Notes under the pieces: generated by a model | Seen by the model: the letters and a program-made list of their open reading frames with translations, nothing else | Databases searched by the model: none | Told to the model about the DNA's origin: nothing | Program-made: the position numbers and the translations under genes | Assembly (NCBI GenBank): GCA_020847775.1 | Contig: JADLBI010000265.1 | Location: 1-6,340, forward strand | Source: Opitutaceae bacterium | Lineage (GTDB): Bacteria; Verrucomicrobiota; Verrucomicrobiia; Opitutales; Opitutaceae | Direction of reading: 5' to 3' | DNA length: 6,340 bases | Shown: piece after piece, positions 1 through 5,575 of the stretch | Layout: the number at the start of each line of letters is the position of its first letter | How positions within the stretch are numbered: the stretch's first letter is position 1

Positions 1-171
1 GCGGAGGACAAGTGGTGGGCCGAGGAGGTGGTGGGCATGATGAACGAGTTTAGTGGTGAGCAAGATCCGCATAGTAGCACAGCAAGGCCGGGAGAGCGTT
101 CACCGGGTTTCATTTTATGTATAGGATATTTCGCTCGCGATAAATTAATCGCACAGGGAAGCTGGGCTTAA
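1..171 (+). CDS. Possible C-terminal end of an unidentified protein (5' end outside window)
   Basis: The first + frame is open from base 1 to a TAA at 169-171. It begins AEDKWWAEEVVGMMNEF, which looks like an acidic amphipathic helix. The first 16 codons all end in G or C and most begin with G, as expected of real coding sequence in GC-rich DNA. From about base 49 the codons become mixed and AT-rich at the third position, through FILCIGYFARDKLIAQ, and resemble intergenic DNA. I do not recognise the protein. The native C-terminus may have lain near base 50-60, with the remainder being read-through, or the whole frame may be spurious. If real to base 171, it ends 7 bases before the regulator's ATG, which would allow translational coupling. 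The opposite-strand frame from an ATG at 113 is also open to the edge but has poorer coding character. Confidence 0.4.
   Translation, partial: AEDKWWAEEVVGMMNEFSGEQDPHSSTARPGERSPGFILCIGYFARDKLIAQGSWA
137..152. promoter_or_regulatory. Imperfect 16-bp palindrome upstream of the AraC-type gene, candidate operator
   Basis: The sequence GCGATAAATTAATCGC matches its own reverse complement at 14 of 16 positions. It is built from GCGAT and ATCGC arms around an AT-rich centre. It lies 26 bases before the regulator's ATG, in the most AT-rich stretch of the first kilobase (about 106-178). A weak -10-like TAAATT (141-146) falls inside it, with a poor -35-like TGTATA (118-123) at 17-base spacing. This placement would suit an operator, or autoregulation, although AraC-family sites are more often direct repeats. 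The promoter reading is weak. Confidence 0.3.
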
Positions 172-178
172 ATTCCTC

Positions 179-1057
179 ATGCAGATTCTGCGCGACCCTC
201 AAATCATCAGTGGCTTCGCCTATGAAAATCCGGTGGATGAGCTGCCGGAGCTGACGCATTGCGGCGAGGCCTTGTGCTGCGCGGGGCATTTTCTGGCGGC
301 GCATGCGCACACGGGGTTCGAGTTTTTGTATTTGTCGCGGGGCGAGGCGAGTTGGCGGGCGGCGGGGCGCACCACGGTGCAACGCATGGGCGACCTCTAT
401 ATTGCCTATCCGCGCGAGAGCCACGGCACCGGCCCCAAGCGCAATCCGGAGAATCAACACCTCTGGCTCGGCATCGATCTAGCCAAGCTCAGTCCGGAAG
501 GCCGGCGTTTGGCGGCGCGCTTGAAGCGCGAGCAACCGCGGCTCGTGCCGGGCTGCGATGAGGTGGAGCCGATTCTGCGCGGCCTGATGCGGCAGATCGT
601 GACCCCGCGCGCGCGCCGGACCGAGGCAATCACGGCCTGTCTGCAAATGTTCATCACCTTGCTGGAGCAACGCCTCGACATGCTGGCACAAGGCGACGGC
701 GCGCCGCCAGAGCCGCACCTGCCGTTTTCCTACGGCGTGCAAAAGGCCGTGGCCTTTCTGCGGCAAAATCTGCAATGCCGCCTGCCGCTATCCGATCTCG
801 CGGCGGTGGCGACGGCGCGGAGCGTGCCGCATTTTTGCACGCAGTTTCGGCGCGAAGTCGGCATGACGCCGGCCGCGTATCACCTGCAACTGCGTTTGGA
901 AGCCGCGCGCGACACGTTGCGCCAACCGGGCTACGACGTGACGACCGTGGCGCTGCAATACGGCTTCAGTTCGTCGCAGCATTTCAGCACGCAATTTCGC
1001 CGCGCGTTTGGGGTGACGCCGAGGATGTGGCGCAAGGTTCCTGTAACAAAATCGTAA
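179..1057 (+). CDS. AraC/XylS-family transcriptional regulator with N-terminal cupin sensor domain
   Basis: This 292-residue protein is a one-component DNA-binding regulator of the usual AraC length. The N-terminal half (about residues 20-100) fits the AraC-type cupin ligand pocket, with H37, H42 and H44 in HFLAAHAHTGFEFLYLSRG. The C-terminal domain starts near residue 186. It has two helix-turn-helix units: about 203-224, ending HFCTQFRREVGMTP, and about 253-280, with the family signature VALQYGFSSSQHFSTQFRRA followed by FGVTP. The ATG at 179 is the first possible start, because an in-frame TAA lies at 146-148; no convincing Shine-Dalgarno precedes it. Cysteines cluster at C28, C33 and C34, with others at C126, C154, C200 and C220. 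The arsJ-like gene follows 49 bases downstream on the same strand, so the regulator probably controls it. The inducer is unknown. Family assignment is secure; the target is inference. Confidence 0.94.
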   Translation: MQILRDPQIISGFAYENPVDELPELTHCGEALCCAGHFLAAHAHTGFEFLYLSRGEASWRAAGRTTVQRMGDLYIAYPRESHGTGPKRNPENQHLWLGIDLAKLSPEGRRLAARLKREQPRLVPGCDEVEPILRGLMRQIVTPRARRTEAITACLQMFITLLEQRLDMLAQGDGAPPEPHLPFSYGVQKAVAFLRQNLQCRLPLSDLAAVATARSVPHFCTQFRREVGMTPAAYHLQLRLEAARDTLRQPGYDVTTVALQYGFSSSQHFSTQFRRAFGVTPRMWRKVPVTKS

Positions 1058-1106
1058 CGGTTGTCGTGTTGATGAAGGCTGCGTTGAGGCGTGTGATTGG
1101 GATCAA

Positions 1107-2294
1107 ATGAACCTGCGCAACTACCTGCTTGTCACCGGCGCATATTGGGGTTTCACGCTCACGGATGGTGCGCTGCGCATGTTGGTGCTGCTGCACTTTT
1201 TCAACCTCGGCTACTCGCCGGTCACGCTGGCGTTTTTGTTTCTGCTCTACGAACTCTGCGGCATCGTGACCAACTTGCTCGGCGGTTGGATCGCGACGCG
1301 TATGGGCCTGAAAATCACGCTGACGACCGGACTCGCGTTGCAAGTGGCGGCACTGGGTCTGCTTGCGCTGTTGAATCCAGCTTGGAGCGAATGGCTGTCA
1401 GTCGCGTGGGTAATGACCTCGCAAGCGCTGTCCGGCATCGCGAAAGACCTGACCAAGATGAGCGCGAAAAGCGCGATCAAGGTGCTGGTGCCGCCGGATG
1501 CGAAGGGCGCGCTGTTCAAATGGGTGGCGGTGCTGACCGGTTCGAAAAACGCGCTCAAGGGCGTGGGGTTTTTTCTCGGTGCGTTTTTGCTCGCGGTGGC
1601 GGGTTTCACCGGCGCGCTGGTGATCATGGCCGGCGCGCTCGCCGCGATTTGGGTTGGAGCGTCGCTTGCGTTGCCCGCCGCGATGGGCCAGGCGAAGACC
1701 AAAGCCGCGCTCAAAGAACTGTTTTCGCGCAACCGCGACGTCAACGTGCTCTGCGTGGCGCGGTTCTTTCTCTTCGGTGCGCGTGACATCTGGTTCGTGG
1801 TCGGCGTGCCGGTGTTTTTGCGCGGCGTGCTCGGGTGGAGTTTTGCCGAAGTCGGCGCGTTCATGGCCTGTTGGGTGATCGGCTACGGCTTTATTCAAGG
1901 CGCGGCACCGGCGATCCTGCGCGGTCGCACTCCCGCCGGCGGCACGACCGCGATCAGCGCGTTCGTGTTGGCCGCAGTGACGTCGGCGCTGCCGCTCGGG
2001 CTTGCGGCGGGACTTGAGGCCGGGCCGTTAATCGTCGGTGGACTCGCGGTCTTTGGCGCGGTGTTTGCGCTAAACTCAGCCGTGCACTCCTACCTGATTC
2101 TCGATTACAGCGACGGCGACAAAGTCGCGCTCAACGTCGGGTTCTATTATATGGCCAACGCCGGCGGCCGCTTGGTGGGGTGTCTGCTTTCCGGTGTGTT
2201 GTATCAAATCGCCGGCCTGAACGGCTGCCTCTGGGGCGCGGCGGTGTTTGCTAGCGCCGCCGCATCCACCGCTTTGGCGTTGCCGCGAGCCTAG
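1107..2294 (+). CDS. arsJ: MFS permease, ArsJ-like (organoarsenical efflux family)
   Basis: This is a 395-residue polytopic inner-membrane protein with roughly 10-12 hydrophobic segments and the length of an MFS carrier. I recognise ArsJ-type sequence throughout: RNYLLVTGAYWGFTLTDGAL at residues 4-23, SGIAKDLTKMSAKSAIKVLV at 109-128, FKWVAVLTGSKNALKGVGFF at 137-156, FFLFGARDIWFVVGVPVF at 220-237, and YYMANAGGRLVG near 347-358. Characterised ArsJ exports 1-arseno-3-phosphoglycerate, made by a companion GAPDH in the presence of arsenate, and so gives arsenate resistance. The ATG at 1107 places the conserved RNYLL at the N-terminus as expected; only a weak GGGA at 1099-1102 precedes it. It probably shares a transcript with the AraC-type gene. 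No GAPDH or ArsR gene is in the window, so the substrate may be organoarsenical or another phosphorylated acid. Recognition is from memory of the family, not a search. Confidence 0.88.
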   Translation: MNLRNYLLVTGAYWGFTLTDGALRMLVLLHFFNLGYSPVTLAFLFLLYELCGIVTNLLGGWIATRMGLKITLTTGLALQVAALGLLALLNPAWSEWLSVAWVMTSQALSGIAKDLTKMSAKSAIKVLVPPDAKGALFKWVAVLTGSKNALKGVGFFLGAFLLAVAGFTGALVIMAGALAAIWVGASLALPAAMGQAKTKAALKELFSRNRDVNVLCVARFFLFGARDIWFVVGVPVFLRGVLGWSFAEVGAFMACWVIGYGFIQGAAPAILRGRTPAGGTTAISAFVLAAVTSALPLGLAAGLEAGPLIVGGLAVFGAVFALNSAVHSYLILDYSDGDKVALNVGFYYMANAGGRLVGCLLSGVLYQIAGLNGCLWGAAVFASAAASTALALPRA

Positions 2295-2322
2295 ACGATG
2301 AGGCGCGCAGGGTGTTGGTGGC

Positions 2323-2351
2323 CGGCTCGCCGAGCCGTAGCTCGAAAGAGC
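2323..2351. terminator. Two adjacent hairpins between convergent arsJ and tRNA-Val
   Basis: The first hairpin is CGGCTC-GCC-GAGCCG at 2323-2337 (6-bp stem, 3-base loop). The second is GCTC-GAAA-GAGC at 2340-2351 (4-bp stem with a GNRA-type loop on the + strand). They occupy the 63-base gap between the arsJ stop and the 3' end of the oppositely oriented tRNA, where a two-way terminator would be expected. Neither has a T-run on either strand, so intrinsic termination would be inefficient by the classic model. They may instead protect 3' ends, or be chance. Confidence 0.35.
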
Positions 2352-2357
2352 GAAACA

Positions 2358-2434
2358 TGGTGGACGCTTGCGGACTCGAACCGCAGACCCCCTGCGTGTG
2401 AAGCAGGTGCTCTAACCAACTGAGCTAAGCGTCC
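2358..2434 (-). tRNA. tRNA-Val, anticodon CAC (decodes GUG)
   Basis: Read on the minus strand, this 77-base gene folds as a complete cloverleaf. The acceptor stem is GGACGCT/AGCGTCC, the D arm GCTC-AGTTGGTTA-GAGC, and the anticodon arm CCTGC-TTCACAC-GCAGG with CAC at 2398-2400. The variable loop is the short GGGTC, and the T arm is TGCGG-TTCGAGT-CCGCA. All stems are perfectly paired. The discriminator base is A and the CCA end is encoded (2358-2360). It converges on arsJ and is divergent from the enolase-superfamily gene. A poor promoter may lie upstream on the minus strand (TTGTGG at 2480-2475, GCTTAA at 2455-2450, 19-base spacing). Its intact 3' end faces the regulator/arsJ pair. Confidence 0.97.
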
Positions 2435-2542
2435 GTCGTGGAGGGTGGGTTAAGCCACAAGCCGGCGGGAAAATCCACAAAAATTTGCGGGGCGCCGCGG
2501 AAACGGGATTTGGGTTGGCCGAGGGCTGGGCGGGCGTAGGTT

Positions 2543-2547
2543 GGAGG
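2543..2547 (+). promoter_or_regulatory. Shine-Dalgarno that fixes the start of the enolase-superfamily gene
   Basis: GGAGG ends five bases before the ATG at 2553, an ideal spacing. An in-frame TTG at 2541 would overlap this site and leave no ribosome binding site of its own. ATG 2553 is therefore the better start, shortening the protein from 364 to 360 residues. Confidence 0.75.
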
Positions 2548-2552
2548 ACCCC

Positions 2553-3635
2553 ATGAGCCAGACCACCATCACTGATTTGCGGTTTTTCAGCGCCGAATCA
2601 CCGCTCTCGCAGCCGATCGCGGATGCGACGCACCAAATTCCCGCCATCAAGTTCATCGTGGCGCGGGTGACGACCGAGGGCGGGGTGGTGGGCGAGGGAT
2701 ATTTGCTGGCGTTTCATTTCAATCCGTCGGCGATCTGCGGCGCGTTGGCTGACGTGCGGAGGTTGGCTTTGGGGCATAGCGTTGACGACACGCGGGGCTT
2801 CGATCGGCTCTGCGACCAGGAGTTTGAGTATTTTGGTGATGTGGGTCTGCTGCGCTGGGCCCGAGGCCTCGTCAATCTCGCGCTGTGGGATGCCAAGGCA
2901 AAGCATGCGGGCAAGTCCGTGCGCTCGTTGATCGGCACTATGCGCGATCGGGTGCCAGTGTATGGCAGTGGCGGCTGGCTGTCGTATTCGAATGACGAGC
3001 TGCGCGCCGAGGTGACAGGTTATGTGCGACGCGGGTTTACGGCGGTGAAGCTCAAGGTCGGCGCACGGGAGGGGCTGGCGCGTGACATGGAGCGCATCGC
3101 CTTGGTGCGTGCGGCGGTCGGTCCGGAGGTGCGGATCATGATCGATGCGAACCAAGGGCTTGATCTCGCTGGCGCGCGGGCCCTGTCCGCCAAGGCGAAG
3201 GCGTTTGGCATTGATTGGTTCGAGGAGCCATTGCCGCACACGGATTTTGCGGGCTACGCGGAATTGAAATCCCAAACCGGCATCAAGCTGGCGATGGGCG
3301 AACGAGAATATGATCTCGTGGCTTTGCGCGAACTCGCCGCGCGCAAGGCGATTGATTTGTGGCAACCCGACCTGTTGCGCCTCGGCGGCGTGGAGGGGTG
3401 GCTGGATTCGGCGGCGCTGGCCCGCCAGCACGGGGTGCCGGTCTTGCCGCACTATTATAAGGAATACGATGCCGCGCTTTGCTGCACGATCCCCGACGTC
3501 TATGGGGTGGAGTCTTTCGATTGGGTGGATGGCGTCATCGACCACCCGTTGAGAATCGAGAACGGCTACGCTTACCCGAGCGACGCGCCGGGCTGGGGTT
3601 TTGCTTTCAAGGACGATGCCCTGCGCGAATTGTAG
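2553..3635 (+). CDS. Enolase-superfamily enzyme, mandelate racemase subgroup; probable sugar-acid dehydratase
   Basis: This 360-residue cytosolic protein has the two-domain enolase-superfamily layout: a capping domain (about 1-125 plus the C-terminus) and a Mg2+-binding barrel. The mandelate racemase catalytic set is complete. It has K166-L-K168, metal ligands D198 (IMIDAN), E224 (DWFEEP) and E250 (AMGERE), the Asp-His pair D273 (WQPD) and H300 (VLPHYYKEYD), and E320 (GVESF). The spacing from D198 to E320 follows that of mandelate racemase as I recall it. Family members remove the proton next to a carboxylate; most bacterial ones dehydrate aldonic or aldaric acids, fewer racemise or epimerise. 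The substrate cannot be read from sequence. The start is set by GGAGG five bases upstream. It converges on the GH78-type gene 62 bases away and is divergent from the tRNA, so it appears monocistronic here. Family is secure; dehydratase is inference. Confidence 0.93.
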   Translation: MSQTTITDLRFFSAESPLSQPIADATHQIPAIKFIVARVTTEGGVVGEGYLLAFHFNPSAICGALADVRRLALGHSVDDTRGFDRLCDQEFEYFGDVGLLRWARGLVNLALWDAKAKHAGKSVRSLIGTMRDRVPVYGSGGWLSYSNDELRAEVTGYVRRGFTAVKLKVGAREGLARDMERIALVRAAVGPEVRIMIDANQGLDLAGARALSAKAKAFGIDWFEEPLPHTDFAGYAELKSQTGIKLAMGEREYDLVALRELAARKAIDLWQPDLLRLGGVEGWLDSAALARQHGVPVLPHYYKEYDAALCCTIPDVYGVESFDWVDGVIDHPLRIENGYAYPSDAPGWGFAFKDDALREL

Positions 3636-3642
3636 GCGGGGG

Positions 3643-3659
3643 GTGCGGCCCTGCCGCGT
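3643..3659 (+). terminator. Hairpin just downstream of the enolase-superfamily gene
   Basis: GCGGC-CCT-GCCGC at 3645-3657 gives a 5-bp stem, extendable by two G-T wobble pairs to 3643-3659. It begins about 8 bases after the TAG, in the 62-base gap between convergent genes. No T-run follows, so it is only a terminator-like hairpin. In this GC-rich gap such a hairpin could arise by chance. Confidence 0.3.
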
Positions 3660-3697
3660 GCACATGCCGCGTTTCTGACGGGCGAGGCGATCCCGCC

Positions 3698-5443
3698 CTA
3701 AGAGCCCGAAATGGAAAATGAATGCCGGCCGGCTGCCAGTGTCACCGGCTCTCGCTCCGGTAGGTGCAGCGTGGCGGTGATTCCTTCCGGCAGCTCCACC
3801 GAGCCGGATGAAGAGCCGGTGAGGACGACGCGGATGTCGCCATGAGGCGTGGGTGCCACGCCATGCGCCCAAGCCAGATCGCCGAGCGTGGGGCGGAGGT
3901 CCACGGTGCGGTAGCCGGGCGAGGTCGGGGCGATGCCGAGGATATGCACGGGCAGCAGGAAGGCGGGCCCGGCGGACCAGCCGTGGCAGTGACTGCGACC
4001 GGCCGGCTGGATGTGATCGATGCCGGGCTCGCGGCGGTCCACGAGTTCCCATGTGGTCGTTGCACCGCTGCTCAGCATCTGACCGTAGTAGGAACGCATC
4101 TCGTCGAGCGCCTCGTGGACGAGGCCCGCGCCGAGCCATGATTGCAGCAGGTAAAACTCCATGAAACCGGCCATCGGACGGCGAACCGCGGGGTCTGCCC
4201 GCAGGCGTGGGTAAATCGCCCGCAACTGAGCGGCGTCGATCGCCCCGGCGAGAAATGCCGCAGCGTGCGCGTGCCAGCTACGGGTGGCGTCGTCGGGCCG
4301 GTCGTCGCGCGCGGCGGCCGACGCGGGGTTGCCGAATCTTTCCACGGTCTCTCTCAGGCGGCCTGCCTGCCATTGGCGGCAATGGGTCGCGAGAGTGGGG
4401 TCGCCCAGTAGGTCGGCAAGGCGCGCGGCATCGCGGAACGCGGCGGCGAGCTGAAAACCGAGGGTGGCGCGACTGCCCCACCAGTCCTTGGTTTCGGGCT
4501 GGTTGTCGGTGATGAAGGCGCGGCCCGGCACTGCGGTGCCGAGGTCCACGCGAGCAAGATAGTCGAGCACGCCACGGGTGACGGGCGCGAGCGTGCGGGC
4601 GAGGGCGGCGTCGCCGGTGTGGAGGACGTATTCCCACACGCTGCTCACGAAGTCCGCGCAGTAGTTGTCGAGCACCCACTCGTGCAATCCGCCGTGCGCG
4701 CTCAGGTCGCCAAGGTAGGAAATGCGTGGGTAAAGATGACCACCGGCATCGAGCGCGACGGCGGAGAGGCTGCCGTTGGCGTGTCGGCAACGCGCGAACA
4801 TCTCCAGGCTGCGACGGGCGAGGGCGGTGTCGGCGAAGAGATGGTGCGCGCAGAGAAACTCCACACGGTAGTCGCCAATCCAGAGCATGCCGTCGCGCTT
4901 CACGCCGTCCTCGTAGAAGCCCTGCATGCACAGGCGAATCGTGCGCTGACTGATGGCCCAGGCGTCGTTCAGCAACGGGTCGGAACAAAGGAAGGCGCCG
5001 CGATCCGTGACGGGCGCGTGTTCAAGGATCGCCCGGGCGCCGTGCAGGCGCAGGGTGCCGGGGCCATGCACGAGGAGGTTGACGTAGCGAAAGGCGCGCC
5101 GGCCTTGGTTGCGAAGCGTTTGGCCGCCGGGGTTCACACGCAGGACGTCGCGGGGCTGGTGATACCAGTGGTCCGGAGGAAAAGGGTCGTTGATGAGCAG
5201 GGCTTCCTCCAGGTCCTCGCCTTCGATGAGCTCGACCGTAGTGGCGGCATCGGCCTCGACGGTGAGTTCAATCACGCCGACCAGCTCCTCCCCGAAATCG
5301 AGGACGAGGCTGGCCCCGGGTTTGATCAGGGCCGCTCCGCCGTGCAGGCAGGTTTCGGGGCGGATCACGTCGTGGGCGCAGGCGATGGCGCGGGGAGCGA
5401 GCGGCGCGTATACGAGTGCGGCGGGGGTGATGGCTTGGGCCAT
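3698..5443 (-). CDS. Short GH78-type alpha-L-rhamnosidase-like protein
   Basis: This 581-residue protein matches the core of GH78, which hydrolyses terminal alpha-L-rhamnosides. Residues about 40-145 form a beta-sandwich (LVLDFGEELVGVIELTV, then RRAFRYVNLLV). A six-hairpin catalytic barrel runs to about 500, followed by a C-terminal beta domain (GIAPTSPGY, GVAPTPHGDI). The catalytic stretch at 179-191 is DGVKRDGMLWIGD, spaced like the Asp-Glu-Trp-Asp set of characterised rhamnosidases, with Asp (D184) where the general-acid Glu often stands. E466 in TTTWELVD fits the catalytic base, and SHCHGWSAGP (484-493) is the usual following motif. It is much shorter than most family members (often 700-1,000 residues), lacking extra N-terminal domains. 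It has no signal peptide, so it would act in the cytosol on imported oligosaccharides or glycosides. The ATG at 5443 has no clear Shine-Dalgarno. lipA lies upstream on the same strand, 132 bases away. Activity on rhamnose is inferred. Confidence 0.88.
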   Translation of the reverse strand: MAQAITPAALVYAPLAPRAIACAHDVIRPETCLHGGAALIKPGASLVLDFGEELVGVIELTVEADAATTVELIEGEDLEEALLINDPFPPDHWYHQPRDVLRVNPGGQTLRNQGRRAFRYVNLLVHGPGTLRLHGARAILEHAPVTDRGAFLCSDPLLNDAWAISQRTIRLCMQGFYEDGVKRDGMLWIGDYRVEFLCAHHLFADTALARRSLEMFARCRHANGSLSAVALDAGGHLYPRISYLGDLSAHGGLHEWVLDNYCADFVSSVWEYVLHTGDAALARTLAPVTRGVLDYLARVDLGTAVPGRAFITDNQPETKDWWGSRATLGFQLAAAFRDAARLADLLGDPTLATHCRQWQAGRLRETVERFGNPASAAARDDRPDDATRSWHAHAAAFLAGAIDAAQLRAIYPRLRADPAVRRPMAGFMEFYLLQSWLGAGLVHEALDEMRSYYGQMLSSGATTTWELVDRREPGIDHIQPAGRSHCHGWSAGPAFLLPVHILGIAPTSPGYRTVDLRPTLGDLAWAHGVAPTPHGDIRVVLTGSSSGSVELPEGITATLHLPEREPVTLAAGRHSFSISGS

Positions 5444-5501
5444 GGGGGATTCCGGCGGAGCGTGGGCGGCTGACAGTCGGGTTCAACTCCGTTCAGCCAG
5501 A

Positions 5502-5520
5502 GTGTCCCGTGCTGGGACAC
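5502..5520. repeat. Inverted repeat in the lipA/GH78 gap, candidate operator or terminator stem
   Basis: GTGTCCC and GGGACAC form a perfect 7-bp inverted repeat around the 5-base centre GTGCT. It lies 55 bases past the lipA stop and about 58 bases before the GH78-type ATG, both genes being on the minus strand. No T-run follows on that strand, which weakens the terminator reading. The distance from the GH78-type start and the dyad symmetry would suit a repressor or activator site for a sugar-utilisation gene. Nothing identifies the protein that would bind. Confidence 0.4.
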
Positions 5521-5575
5521 GGGGGATGGGTGATATGACAGAGGTTCCGGCCGGCCCGGGGCGGAAGGACTGAGA

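Noticed and set aside
3..113. A minus-strand frame from an ATG at 113, open to the left edge, with a short hydrophobic stretch LAVLLCGSC resembling a lipoprotein signal
   Set aside because: The hydrophobic core is too short, the residue before Cys does not fit a lipobox, and the codon pattern favours the + strand frame over the same bases.
775..1110. A 111-codon + strand frame overlapping the end of the AraC-type gene and the arsJ start
   Set aside because: It runs out of frame through the conserved helix-turn-helix region and shows no domain; a shadow frame.
2541..2552. TTG start four codons upstream for the enolase-superfamily gene
   Set aside because: The TTG overlaps the GGAGG that is ideally spaced for the ATG at 2553, and has no ribosome binding site of its own.
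2598..4139. A 513-codon open frame on the minus strand across the enolase-superfamily gene and the 3' part of the GH78-type gene
   Set aside because: It lies antisense to a gene with a complete catalytic motif set and in another frame of the GH78-type gene. Its translation is low-complexity and rich in Arg, His and Pro, typical of a shadow frame in GC-rich DNA.
4619..5473. A 284-codon + strand open frame opposite the GH78-type gene
   Set aside because: It mirrors the codon structure of the true gene on the other strand, has no recognisable domain, and would fully overlap conserved GH78 sequence.
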